From: RUG14300 sp964561145
Lineage (GTDB): Bacteria > Bacillota > Clostridia > Christensenellales > CAG-1252
Assembly (NCBI GenBank): GCA_964561145.1
Contig: CAZLNZ010000001.1
Coordinates: forward strand, 62,001-126,000
Direction: 5' to 3'
Length of the DNA stretch: 64,000 nucleotides
A program made the translations under genes and the position numbers. Below are positions 7,846-16,753 of this stretch, piece after piece (the first letter of the stretch is position 1; each line of letters begins with the position of its first letter). The notes beneath the pieces were generated by a model. That model had not been told where the DNA came from and did no database searches. It was given only the letters and a program-made list of their open reading frames with translations.

Positions 7846-8772
7846 TTAGATGGTTACTTGATCGATTTCTTCATATACTACCCAATAGCCGTTGATTTCA
7901 TTATCAGAAAGCCATTCTGAGGAGAAATCCGGAGGGTTATTTTTTATTCCCTTATGAGCATAGCACACGTGAGTCGGATTTCCGTCTGAATTAAAAAGAA
8001 CGCCTAATGAAAAGTCCTTTTCCGTACTTGTTTCGATTATCCATTTTGAATCACTGCATAGTCTCTCAAGTTCGCTGTTATGCTCAACCATATGATACTT
8101 CTCGAGGATTTCTTTGGCTAAGGCTAGTTTAAAGGGTAATTCCTTTTCAGACGTGTTCTTCGATTCCTCTGTCCGGGTATGGAGTTCTTTTGTATCCTCC
8201 TCGTTTGAGATTGATGTTATTCCAAAGCGTTCTTCAATAGAGGTTGCATCGATATTTTCGTCATTGGGCACAGAATTATCTTCTGTCGGTTCTTCAGAAT
8301 TCTTCTCATCTATTGTGTGGTCCTCCGCAGTGATAATGTCAACATTATTCTCTTGGGTAGGATCAACGTCCTTTATTGTTGTTGCAATAGAATTGTCTAT
8401 TTCCTCGGTTACAGGTTTTTCCTCCCTTCTTTTTACGACAGGATATTTTTGTTTTAATGCAAGCTCAGATAAAAACGATGGGGGAGTCGGTGTTTCTCCT
8501 GCCCACATAACGATTGATCCGCTTCTTTTGTCACATATTGCCGAATAAGCGTTATCGGCATCTATACACCTTATTTTTCGTTTTAGGGAGTTCCCCTCAA
8601 GATTTTCTATAAGGAGAAAAGAGCCTGCCTTCAGGATAAAGCATAAATCTCTTTTTGCAACATTGTAAGCATTTAATTCAACCTCGCAGTATGCGCCTTC
8701 GAGATTTTTCAATTTCAAGGTACCGGAGCACCTGTTTCCTTTTAGAATGTAAATTCTTTTAATTAACATCAT
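7846..8772 (-). CDS. Hypothetical protein with acidic linker
   Basis: Not recognised. The 308-residue product lacks a signal peptide. Residues 1-95 look like a small beta-rich domain. A low-complexity acidic linker follows at about 110-210 (rich in Glu, Asp, Thr and Asn). The C-terminal 90 residues begin at LALAKEILEKYH, contain GVLFNSDGNPTHVCYAHKG and end with GYWVVYEE. Clostridial proteins of unknown role sometimes carry such a C-terminal segment with a GYWVMY-like ending. It overlaps the 71-residue gene upstream by 14 bp, so the two are probably a coupled pair of cytoplasmic proteins. Confidence 0.6.
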   Translation of the reverse strand: MMLIKRIYILKGNRCSGTLKLKNLEGAYCEVELNAYNVAKRDLCFILKAGSFLLIENLEGNSLKRKIRCIDADNAYSAICDKRSGSIVMWAGETPTPPSFLSELALKQKYPVVKRREEKPVTEEIDNSIATTIKDVDPTQENNVDIITAEDHTIDEKNSEEPTEDNSVPNDENIDATSIEERFGITSISNEEDTKELHTRTEESKNTSEKELPFKLALAKEILEKYHMVEHNSELERLCSDSKWIIETSTEKDFSLGVLFNSDGNPTHVCYAHKGIKNNPPDFSSEWLSDNEINGYWVVYEEIDQVTI

Positions 8773-8974
8773 TACCCTCCGCTTTCTTTTTGATTTCGCT
8801 AAGTAAACGATTGTGTCTTGTTACAACATCAAGATATGCATTTAGCTTGAAAATATGAGAATTATTATCTGAAACTACAAAATTTTCCGAATTATTCTCT
8901 TGTTTTTGAGTTTTTTCTCCTCGTCTAGAGGCTATTAAAGTATATTTTCCAAATTTTTTCATTTCCTTTTTCAC
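8759..8974 (-). CDS. Small hypothetical protein (71 aa)
   Basis: Not recognised. It is a short, hydrophilic, Lys- and Asn-rich protein with no membrane segment. The residues around FKLNAYLDVVTRHNRLLSEI could form one amphipathic helix. The start may be GTG at 8974 or the ATG four codons in; neither has a clear ribosome site. The 14-bp overlap with the next gene argues that it is translated. The gene is divergent from the lipoprotein gene at 9093. Confidence 0.45.
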   Translation of the reverse strand: MKKEMKKFGKYTLIASRRGEKTQKQENNSENFVVSDNNSHIFKLNAYLDVVTRHNRLLSEIKKKAEGNDVN

Positions 8975-9092
8975 AATGTTGCGTTTTTTTATTGCAAAAA
9001 TTGCCTTTATAATATATAATTATGATTTGAGAGAGTATCTTATTCTCTACATACTTATCATATTCTTTGCGATAAAGCAAATAGGAGTAATT

Positions 9093-10544
9093 ATGGCAAA
9101 AAGATTTTTTTCAACAGTAGTTATAGCCCTTGTTTTGGCGGTTGTTATCGGCGTATTTGTCGGTTGTGAATCATATTCCAACAAGAGCTTTGAAATGGAC
9201 AATGCCACGGTAAGCGAAAGCAACGGTGGATATGTTGTAGCACACGGTGATTACCTTTATTTTATCAACGGATACAGTGATTATCTTGACGGAACAAAAG
9301 AAAACTGGTTCGGAAACGTTTTAAAGGGTGCTGTTCTTCGTATCGGCAAAAATGAAACCGATATGTCTAAGGCAGAAGTAATTGTTCCCAAGTCTGTAAT
9401 TGCAGATAAGAGCACCTGTCAGGGCATTTCGATTTATGGTGAGTACATCTATTATGTTTCCTCCGGTGTTGCCGAGGACAGAACCGGTGCGGTTATCACT
9501 TCCACGCTTCAATTCCTCCGTACCCGTTTGGACGGACAAGACACCTCTGTCATCTTGGAGATCGAAGACGGTCTTACTACAAGCTATAAGTATACTCCTA
9601 ACGGATTGGTTTACTTACTTGACGGAACTGTTTATTTCAAATCTACAGAGGGCAAAATAAAAACCTCTGACAAGGGAAGCGTTATTGTTGAGGATGTTGC
9701 CAATGTATATTTCCCTCAAAGCGTAAAAGCTGATAATGCAGAAGGCGTAAGAGCAGCAGATTATTTCTTCTACACAAAGGCTAATGAGGATAGCAGTGTT
9801 TATACAAACGAGCTCTATGTTGCATCTCCCGATGGTTCTGTCAATAAGAACCTTATCAATGCAACAACGTACACTGACGATCCTATTAAGAATAGTGACA
9901 AGTCCTATTCCGTTTCCATTGTAGCAATGAAAGACGAGGGTGATGCTCTCACCGTTGTATACACAAAGAGCTATTACCTCGGAACCTCTTCCTCTTCTAC
10001 CGTAGATGGAACCTATATGTATAAGTTTGACAAGCAATTCAACTTCGATCCGGCTGCTGAAATCAAGCTTTCAACAACTTCTCTTTCCTCATTGACAATT
10101 ATAAGTTACGAAGAAGGTGTTGTATCCACAAGCAGCACGATGACTTTGTATTCTTATGACTTTGAAAACAAAAAGGCTAATGCACCCATGCTTTTCTCAA
10201 ATGATGATAGCAAGATTACAAGTGCAACGGTAATTGGTATTTACAACGGATACATTTATTATTATACTTCATCCTCTTGTGCAACAAGAATTGCTATTGA
10301 TAGAAGCAGCAATATTGAAATTCTCAGTTCCTCTGAGGTATGTTCCAGCTTCATGGCTCCCGAACTTGTAGTAACCGATGGCAATGCTTACATCTTCTAC
10401 CTTAGCGAGGAAGGCAGTGACTATCTTTACAGAGTCAATGTTTCTGCTTACAATCCCAGAGGTGAAGAAGAAGTTGAGGATATTCTCTTCGGAATCAAAA
10501 CCGATGCCGACATCAAGGCAGAGGAAGAAGATTCTAAAAAGTAA
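9093..10544 (+). CDS. Large exported lipoprotein, probable beta-propeller
   Basis: This is a 483-residue lipoprotein whose signal ends at FVGC, with Cys25 as the lipid site. The mature part is built of repeated short strands with GDYLYFING, GEYIYYVSSG, NGLVYLL and NGYIYYYTSS, spaced like the blades of a propeller. Such DUF5050-like surface lipoproteins are common in Clostridia, and their ligands are unknown. The ATG at 9093 is chosen because AGGAG lies about 7 nt upstream and the signal peptide starts there. A longer reading to 8976 would add a membrane-like leader with no ribosome site. A hairpin terminator follows, so the gene is probably monocistronic. Confidence 0.75.
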   Translation: MAKRFFSTVVIALVLAVVIGVFVGCESYSNKSFEMDNATVSESNGGYVVAHGDYLYFINGYSDYLDGTKENWFGNVLKGAVLRIGKNETDMSKAEVIVPKSVIADKSTCQGISIYGEYIYYVSSGVAEDRTGAVITSTLQFLRTRLDGQDTSVILEIEDGLTTSYKYTPNGLVYLLDGTVYFKSTEGKIKTSDKGSVIVEDVANVYFPQSVKADNAEGVRAADYFFYTKANEDSSVYTNELYVASPDGSVNKNLINATTYTDDPIKNSDKSYSVSIVAMKDEGDALTVVYTKSYYLGTSSSSTVDGTYMYKFDKQFNFDPAAEIKLSTTSLSSLTIISYEEGVVSTSSTMTLYSYDFENKKANAPMLFSNDDSKITSATVIGIYNGYIYYYTSSSCATRIAIDRSSNIEILSSSEVCSSFMAPELVVTDGNAYIFYLSEEGSDYLYRVNVSAYNPRGEEEVEDILFGIKTDADIKAEEEDSKK

Positions 10545-10578
10545 TAAGTTATAAGTCTTAACAGATTAAAAAGAAAAG

Positions 10579-10606
10579 AAGGCACAGTGTACGCTGGGCC
10601 TTTTTT
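10579..10606 (+). terminator. Rho-independent terminator
   Basis: AAGGC pairs with GCCTT and CAG with CTG around a six-base loop, with one A/G mismatch, followed by six T. It follows the propeller lipoprotein. Confidence 0.75.
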
Positions 10607-10771
10607 GAATCATTTTGTACACCCGGTTATTTGACTTTGGGAATGATTCTATTATTAATGTGCCTTTGAGAATCAATAACGCTAAGAATTTTTTATTCAC
10701 GACATAAAATTTGATAATATAACATTAGTTTGAGAAACTATCCAACGTTTCGGGACAGAATCTTAATATAT

Positions 10772-10815
10772 GTTAAAAAAATCTCTTTAGCTACAATAAT
10801 TAACTAAAGAGATTT
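10772..10815 (-). terminator. Terminator downstream of the MACPF remnant
   Basis: AAATCTCTTTAG (10779-10790) pairs perfectly with CTAAAGAGATTT (10804-10815). Read leftwards the stem ends in a run of T. The rest of the 10607-10868 gap shows nothing recognisable. Confidence 0.7.
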
Positions 10816-10868
10816 GAATTAATTTTGACTGAGTTTAACGAAAGCCGCTTCAATATTCAACTTTAAGT

Positions 10869-12203
10869 CTATTTTGTTATATAGAATTCACCATCGTGAT
10901 AACTCCAATTTGCCCAAAGATTTGTAATGCTTGCAATTTCGTCCACATTTGTTTTTATACCGTCTTTATAAGCGGATTTATTATTACCAAGGTATTGAGA
11001 CAAACTATCCGTCGCAATAACATATACTTTATCGAATGTTCCCGAGTTGTTACCACAGGCTAGTCCTATATATTGAACCTTCTCCATATCTCCCGCAACG
11101 GTTTCAGCCTTTCCTGTTATTGAAGTCTCTTCTTGATTGTATGAAATACAATTCGCTAATGTTTTCTGGTTTTCTCCTACAAGGTATCCTGCATAACTAA
11201 AGACATGACCACCACCTCTAAATAAGGCATACCACCCACCTCTGGCATGGGAATTTATATTAACCTTTGTTGAAATACAATTCGAAACGTTGTCGTAATT
11301 AACACCGACCAATCCACCGGCAATTGAATAGAAGTATCCCCAATTATTCTTACCATCGGAAAAAGCTTTAAGGGTTGAATTCATGACTTTACAATACTCT
11401 ACAGAACCCTCGTTCCAGCCGGTGATTGCTCCCAGATATACCCTTGTATCATCATCGTGTCCCGAAGCGTCATTTTTCTCAGCATTTGTTAAATCAAAGA
11501 GTGAGTTTTTCACTTGCACATTACTTATGGTTCCTTTATTACAGCCGACAATACCGCCTGATAAAATTCTTTTTGATGACGAACTATATAGATATTCCAC
11601 TTTTATAGTTGTGTTATCGAAAATAAGATTTTTTATTGTACCATTATTAACTTGGATAAAACCGGTAAATAATGACGAATCGTTTAATTTGCCAAAGGAA
11701 TCAACGGACAATCCGCTAATTACGTAACCGTTTCCATCTAAAATACCATTGAAGCTATCTACGAGAGACCAAGTATATTCACTGAGATCTATATCATTTA
11801 CCAATTGATAATAGGTACCCTCTTTACTGCTACTTAAGCCTTGATATAATTGTTTTGCAGTGCTTATTTTATAAGGATTTCTTACAGTTCCCTTCTGTTC
11901 CTTTGTCCCATATTTGGCTATCAAATCATTGTAAGCTTCGCTTGCACAAGTAGTTATGTACTCATCAAGGGTATTCGCTAGATCTTTGTCAATAAACTTG
12001 ATTAAATCCGGCAGGTATATAATACCGTCATCGGGAACACCGATACTTCTAGCATTCTCTTCATTAATCGAGTGTGACCAAGACCAGAATTTTTCTCCGA
12101 TGTTGCTTTCCGAAATACCTTCACTACTACCGCCATAAATCTTGAAGGATAAGATCGTTTTTTGTTTCGTTTTTGCTAATAGATGTAGAATACTCTGTAC
12201 CAA
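10869..12203 (-). pseudogene. C-terminal part of a broken MACPF protein with GLUG-type repeats
   Basis: This frame holds the end of the MACPF domain (ILSFKIYGGSSEG onward) and a long C-terminal region. That region has at least four GLUG-like repeats: GGIVGCNKGTISN, GAITGWNEGSVEYC, GGLVGVNYDNVSNC and GYLVGENQKTLANC. Such repeats form beta-helix stems on surface proteins. It has no start or signal of its own. It joins the upstream fragment if one A is removed from the A6 run at 12158-12163: the last codons of one frame (ETKN) and the first of this one (KTILSF) then read ETKTILSF. The break may be real decay, a slippage switch or a read error. Confidence 0.75.
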
Positions 12204-12696
12204 ACGATGTCTTACTGGAAGCCCCTATTATTCCTTCTATTCCAAGAGATGCATTTAACTCTATCTGGTTTTTAAAATCAAGTGCTGCAGCTTCATTGTT
12301 GGTTGCAAAACTATAATAGTAATCCATTCTTCCGCCGGTTTTAACACCAAGTATTAGATGAGTCCCATATTCTTTTATAATCGCTTTTGCAATAGCTTCA
12401 TCGGAATAATTTGAATAGATTCCTTCTCGTTTGATAAGCTTTAGAAAATTCGATGAAAGCATTTGCGACAATTGATGGGTGTTTCCGTACTCAAGAACTT
12501 GATAATTCAAGAATTCTGCATAAGAGTAACAGTTCAAAAAACCTGCTTTTGTATAATTGCTGAAGTCGATGCTCGTTGATGAACTTAAGCCTGCGGAAAC
12601 GTTTGCCGAAAAAATGTCAAACACTCCGCCTACAGTTTTTTTAGATGAATAATTCAATGCGATTTTTGACTGAAAATCTTCTATAGACTCTTCATA
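12127..12696 (-). pseudogene. MACPF/perforin domain fragment, truncated at the N terminus
   Basis: The MACPF signature is visible as YGTHLILGVKTGGRMDYYYS. MACPF proteins form pores or act in adhesion, and gut Bacteroidetes use some as antibacterial toxins. Homologous-looking residues begin at 12696 (YEESIEDFQSKIAL), directly after an in-frame TAA, and no signal peptide, ATG or ribosome site precedes them. The only start in the frame would be a TTG at 12657. Only about 60 bp separates the fragment from the oadB terminator, so the N-terminal part appears to have been lost. The frame ends early at an A6 tract and continues in the next frame. Confidence 0.75.
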
Positions 12697-12752
12697 TTAT
12701 CTGTTGGGAATAAACGATACTTATTAATAAAGTAAAAATTAGCAATAAAATT

Positions 12753-12785
12753 TGATAAAAAAAGGTCCGCCGGAGCGGACCTTTT
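12753..12785 (-). terminator. Terminator of the oad operon
   Basis: AAAAGGTCCGC (12760-12770) pairs with GCGGACCTTTT (12775-12785) around a CGGA loop, and a T-run follows on the minus strand. Confidence 0.88.
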
Positions 12786-12806
12786 GTATTAAGTCTATTA
12801 TTCTTA

Positions 12807-13976
12807 TCAACCAAATACGGCAAGTAGGAAACCTGCGGCAACGGCACTACCGATAACGCCTGCTACGTTAGGTCCCATAGCGTGCATTAATAGATAGTTG
12901 TCGGGATTTGCTTTCTTGCCCTCTAAGTGAGAAACACGTGCTGCCATAGGAACGGCTGAAACACCTGCACTTCCGATAAGAGGATTGATTTTGCCTTTTG
13001 TGAGCTTGCAGAGAAGCTTTCCAAAGAGGGTACCTCCGGCTGTTGCTACTGAGAAAGCAAATAGTCCTAATACAATGATCTCAAGCGTTTGAACCGTCAA
13101 GAAAGTTGTATAGTGAGCTGTAGCGCCTACGGATACACCTAAGAATAAAGTTACGATATTCATCAACTCGTTTTGAGCGGTATTGGATAAACGTCCTGTT
13201 ACGCCACATTCCTTTAAGAGGTTACCGAACATCAAACAACCCAAGAGTGGAGCAACGGAAGGAAGCAATATGGCTACCATAATCGTTACGATAATGGGGA
13301 ATAAGATTTTCTCTGTCTTAGATACATTTCTTGATTGCTCCATTTTGATATTACGCTCTTTTTCTGTGGTTAACGCTCTCATTATAGGAGGTTGAATCAT
13401 AGGAATTAGAGCCATATAGGAATATGCGGCTATGGCGATAGGTCCGAGAAGCTCGGGTGCGAGTTCTTTAGTAAGGAATATTGCAGTAGGACCGTCTGCA
13501 CCGCCGATTATAGCGATGGAAGCAGCTTGACTTCCCGAGAAACCCATTGCGATTGCAACAAGAAGGGCTACGAAGATACCGAGCTGAGCCGCAGCACCGA
13601 GTATTAAGCTCTTGGGATTGGCAAGCATTGGACCGAAGTCTGTCATTGCACCGACACCCATGAAGATAAGGCAGGGGAATACGCCCGTTTTAACACCTAT
13701 GTAGAAGATGTCCAAAAGACGTCCGCTTTGCAATACTGCAAGGTAATCGACCTTTCCGGAGGTACTCCAGATAGAAGGCGTGAATAATTCAGCACCGGGT
13801 AGGTTAGTAAGGATAACACCAAATGCTATGCCTACTAGAAGAAGTGGTTCGAACTTTTTTACAATTGCAAGGTAGAGGAGAACCAAGCCGATTGCTAGCA
13901 TAACAATTTGCTGCCATTCGACGTTGACAAGTCCGGTATCTTGCCATAAATTCTTTAAAATTTGACCGAAATCCAT
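12807..13976 (-). CDS. oadB: Sodium-translocating decarboxylase subunit beta
   Basis: This is the membrane carboxyl-biotin decarboxylase that couples release of CO2 to export of sodium ions. It has 389 residues, as usual for OadB/MmdB/GcdB, with about ten hydrophobic segments. The family motif GGADGPTAIFL near residue 158 contains the Asp thought to bind sodium and biotin. The C-terminal NPDNYLLMHAMGPNVAGVIGSA block is also typical. AAGGAG precedes the ATG. It is the last gene of an operon with the carboxyltransferase, an OadG-like subunit and a biotin carrier. Confidence 0.93.
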   Translation of the reverse strand: MDFGQILKNLWQDTGLVNVEWQQIVMLAIGLVLLYLAIVKKFEPLLLVGIAFGVILTNLPGAELFTPSIWSTSGKVDYLAVLQSGRLLDIFYIGVKTGVFPCLIFMGVGAMTDFGPMLANPKSLILGAAAQLGIFVALLVAIAMGFSGSQAASIAIIGGADGPTAIFLTKELAPELLGPIAIAAYSYMALIPMIQPPIMRALTTEKERNIKMEQSRNVSKTEKILFPIIVTIMVAILLPSVAPLLGCLMFGNLLKECGVTGRLSNTAQNELMNIVTLFLGVSVGATAHYTTFLTVQTLEIIVLGLFAFSVATAGGTLFGKLLCKLTKGKINPLIGSAGVSAVPMAARVSHLEGKKANPDNYLLMHAMGPNVAGVIGSAVAAGFLLAVFG

Positions 13977-13987
13977 AGTGAAACTCC

Positions 13988-14371
13988 TTATTTAAGAGTG
14001 CAAAGAACTGTACCCGATTGTATGTTTTGTCCCTTTGCTACGTTAATAGCGGTTATAATGCCGTCTTTGTCGAGAGTAACGTCATTTTCCATTTTCATAC
14101 TTTCAACAACAAATAGAACGTCTCCTGCTTTGTAGCTTTTTCCAACCTCGCAGTTAATTTGAAGTACAACTCCGGGAAGGGGCGACTTGAAGGAATTCCC
14201 CTCGCCTGCTTGTACAGGAGCTACGGGTGCTTGTGACGGAGCGGCTACCTGTACGGGAGCTACAGATGTAGCTTGGGGTGCTACTGCATCATATTCTTTT
14301 TCAAGTATTGCATTGCCGTTTTCTACGACAACTTCGTAAATTCTATTATTTAAAGAAACCTTATATTTCAT
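13988..14371 (-). CDS. Biotin carboxyl carrier subunit of the sodium pump
   Basis: This 127-residue biotin carrier has a short N-terminal strand region, an Ala/Pro/Val-rich flexible linker at about residues 33-58 and a biotinyl domain. Biotin would be attached to the first Lys of ESMKMEND near residue 93. The domain shuttles the carboxyl group from the OadA-like subunit to OadB. In the Klebsiella enzyme this domain is fused to the alpha subunit; here it is separate, as in methylmalonyl-CoA and glutaconyl-CoA decarboxylases. GGAGG precedes the ATG. Confidence 0.9.
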   Translation of the reverse strand: MKYKVSLNNRIYEVVVENGNAILEKEYDAVAPQATSVAPVQVAAPSQAPVAPVQAGEGNSFKSPLPGVVLQINCEVGKSYKAGDVLFVVESMKMENDVTLDKDGIITAINVAKGQNIQSGTVLCTLK

Positions 14372-14373
14372 AA

Positions 14374-15132
14374 TTACTTATCCTCCGATTCCGTAACGTC
14401 AGTTATGGATATAAATCTTAATGTGTTGAGCGGAACCTTTAATTCGTCCGCAACTATTGCCATTATCATTGCCGCATCCCTTTCGGAAACGTTCTTCAAA
14501 ACCAATTCTCCTGCACTACCGGGAGCTAAACGCTCTTCTTCCGCGGTTTTGTTTTCTTCGACTTTCTCGGCAGTTTTCTTTTCTTTTAGTGCTGTGAATT
14601 TTTCTACCAATAGGCTGATTAATCTAATAACACCCATTAAGAAGATCAAAACTACAAAGGTGATTACAAAGCCGATGAGAGCGTAGAGGAGTACGCTTGT
14701 AAACTTGGGACTGATTTCAAAGGAATTGTCATTAAAGTCTAGATAACAATACTCTTTTTGTCCGTCAGAATAGGTCAATGCCATTCTGTTAATAACGAAA
14801 TCGTTATTTAGATAGGTATATTCACCGTTTTTTGCGGAGTAATTTTTAACGTTAGGATTAGTTTCACTATATGAGGCAAGATTTGATTGAATATCTTGGA
14901 TCAATAGTTCGCTAGAGGTTATAACGTCGTTAAGGGTGTAATCAAAGAATAAGCAGTCGAATTTACCGTTATCCGCCTTGACGACCTCGACCTCGACGGT
15001 GTTTCCGTCTAATTCGGTGTTTATGAATATGCCGTTTGCCTCTTCTGCGGGATTGTTTTCACAGCCCGTTAAGCAAACACAGGCTATGATTACCGCTGCT
15101 AACAATGCGATTAAAAGGATTCTCTTTTTCAT
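14374..15132 (-). CDS. OadG-like gamma subunit fused to a lipoprotein domain
   Basis: The C-terminal 110 residues match OadG-type gamma subunits: one membrane helix (about residues 146-172), a charged linker, and an ending RDAAMIMAIVADELKVPLNTLRF. The 252 residues are two to three times the usual gamma-subunit length. The extra N-terminal part starts with a lipoprotein signal (LTGC, Cys24) and a globular domain of about 110 residues. Topology would place this domain outside the cell. The gamma subunit normally holds the alpha and beta subunits together. The start is 1 bp after the oadA stop, and the stop is 2 bp before the carrier start. Confidence 0.82.
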   Translation of the reverse strand: MKKRILLIALLAAVIIACVCLTGCENNPAEEANGIFINTELDGNTVEVEVVKADNGKFDCLFFDYTLNDVITSSELLIQDIQSNLASYSETNPNVKNYSAKNGEYTYLNNDFVINRMALTYSDGQKEYCYLDFNDNSFEISPKFTSVLLYALIGFVITFVVLIFLMGVIRLISLLVEKFTALKEKKTAEKVEENKTAEEERLAPGSAGELVLKNVSERDAAMIMAIVADELKVPLNTLRFISITDVTESEDK

Positions 15133-15133
15133 A

Positions 15134-16513
15134 CTAGTCGTTGCACTCCGATATTGTATATTTTACGATCTTACGGCTTTCAGCGTCCCTCGCATCGAAG
15201 AAGGCTTCTGCTTGTTGAGGAAATGCCACATAGCTTAAAACGTCCTCAACGCTCTTTGCCTTGTCGCCAATCTCCTCTTTAGCTTTTTCCATGATAGGTT
15301 CTAAGGTATCTGCGAAACGACCCTGTATAGGCTTTTCATCGCCCAATGCCTTAGCTCTTAACTCCTCGTTAACTTTCCCGGGTGCTATGCCGTATTCTCC
15401 TCTAAGGTACGCCTTAACCTCTTTGCCGATAAGCTTATATCTTTCACCCTGGAGAACGTTTGTAACTGCTTGTACGCCAACCATTTGGCTCATTGGTGTG
15501 ACAAGGGGAGGATACCCCAAATCTTCTCTTACTCTGGGAGTTTCCAAAAGAACCTCTTCGAATCTGTCCAAAGCATTTTGTGCACGGAGCTGTGCGATAA
15601 GATTACTAAGCATTCCGCCCGGAATTTTATAAGTTAAAGCATCGGTATCCGTTCCCAAAACTTTAGGATTGAGCGTACCGTTGGCAACATATTCCTCTTT
15701 AATGGGTTTGAAGAAGTCATTGACTTGTTTCAAAACCTTTTTGTCCAAGCCTGTTTCATAGCCCATTTGTGTAAGAGCGTACTCGATAGTCTCTGTTGCG
15801 GGTTGACTGGTGCCACCCGAGAAGCAGCTGGTTGCGGTATCGATAACATCAACACCTGCTTTGACAGCTTCGAGAATTGTCATATATGCAAGACCGGTAG
15901 TGGAGTGGGTATGCAATACGACGGGAAGGTCTACCTTATCTTTTATTGCGGAAACCAGATCATAAGCCTCTTTGGGACTCATAACTCCTGCCATATCCTT
16001 GATACAGATGGTACTAACGCCCATAGCCTGCATCTCTTTTGACATTTTAGCAAAGCCTTCCAATGAATGAACGGGACTTTGGGTATAAGAGATTGCACCG
16101 GAGGCGATACCGCCGCATTTTACGGTTTGCTCTATTGCGAGTTTTACGTTGCGTAAATCGTTAAGTGCATCGAAAATACGGATGATGTCGATTCCGTTGG
16201 CAATACTGCGTTCAATAAAAGTCTTAACAAAGTCGTCGGGGTAGTGTTTATATCCTAAAACATTTTGTCCACGAAGAAGCATTTGAAGCTTAGAGTTAGG
16301 CATAGCGCTTCTGATTTTGCGTAATCTTTCCCAAGGATCCTCGTTTAGGTAACGAAGACAACTATCGAAGGTTGCACCGCCCCAGCATTCTACCGAATAG
16401 TAGCCGGCTTTGTCCATAACACTTAGAATATCCTTGAATTTTTCATAGGGTAGACGAGTTGCTATTAGAGATTGATTAGCATCTCTTAGAACAGTTTCTG
16501 TAAAACCTATCAT
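15134..16513 (-). CDS. oadA: Oxaloacetate decarboxylase alpha / pyruvate carboxylase subunit B carboxyltransferase
   Basis: This cytoplasmic carboxyltransferase removes the carboxyl of oxaloacetate (or a similar acid) and loads biotin. The HMGL-like TIM barrel covers about residues 1-270, with LRDANQSL at 9-16, the Lys of CIKDMAG near 172 (modified in relatives) and the metal ligands in VLHTHSTTG. SGGTSQPATE follows. The PYC/OADA conserved domain fills the rest to residue 459. There is no C-terminal biotinyl domain; the carrier is encoded two genes later. The set should turn oxaloacetate into pyruvate while exporting sodium, although substrate choice between oxaloacetate and a CoA ester cannot be proved here. 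Confidence 0.9.
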   Translation of the reverse strand: MIGFTETVLRDANQSLIATRLPYEKFKDILSVMDKAGYYSVECWGGATFDSCLRYLNEDPWERLRKIRSAMPNSKLQMLLRGQNVLGYKHYPDDFVKTFIERSIANGIDIIRIFDALNDLRNVKLAIEQTVKCGGIASGAISYTQSPVHSLEGFAKMSKEMQAMGVSTICIKDMAGVMSPKEAYDLVSAIKDKVDLPVVLHTHSTTGLAYMTILEAVKAGVDVIDTATSCFSGGTSQPATETIEYALTQMGYETGLDKKVLKQVNDFFKPIKEEYVANGTLNPKVLGTDTDALTYKIPGGMLSNLIAQLRAQNALDRFEEVLLETPRVREDLGYPPLVTPMSQMVGVQAVTNVLQGERYKLIGKEVKAYLRGEYGIAPGKVNEELRAKALGDEKPIQGRFADTLEPIMEKAKEEIGDKAKSVEDVLSYVAFPQQAEAFFDARDAESRKIVKYTISECND

Positions 16514-16526
16514 ATAATCTCCTTTA

Positions 16527-16595
16527 AGTCGCTTGCGGCGACAAATAATACTTTTTGGTCATCATGGGCATTTTTAGCCCGATTCTAACCAAATA
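16527..16595 (-). promoter_or_regulatory. Hairpins in the oad operon leader
   Basis: Two stems fall between the promoter and the oadA ATG. One is GTCGC-N5-GCGAC at 16527-16541. The other is built on GGGC-N7-GCCC around 16565-16581 with flanking GGTTA/GACC pairs. They may stabilise the mRNA or regulate it. No known riboswitch pattern was recognised. Confidence 0.3.
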
Positions 16596-16596
16596 A

Positions 16597-16625
16597 AGTA
16601 TACCACAAGCTTTGCTTGATGGCAA
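16597..16625 (-). promoter_or_regulatory. oad operon promoter
   Basis: TTGCCA (16625-16620) and TATACT (16602-16597) on the minus strand are 17 bp apart, about 85 bp upstream of oadA. Confidence 0.7.
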
Positions 16626-16753
16626 CGACATTTGCAATAATTTACGAATAAAATAGACTCCATATTATGCTTAAAATGATGCGTAATGTCGTATTATAGG
16701 TACGTATAATTTGTATGGAGACAGCTTCTTTTTGTATTTATATTTGTGGTTAT

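Noticed and set aside
16527..16595. Riboswitch upstream of oadA
   Set aside because: The stems are small and simple and do not match a biotin, sodium or other known aptamer pattern; listed only as hairpins.
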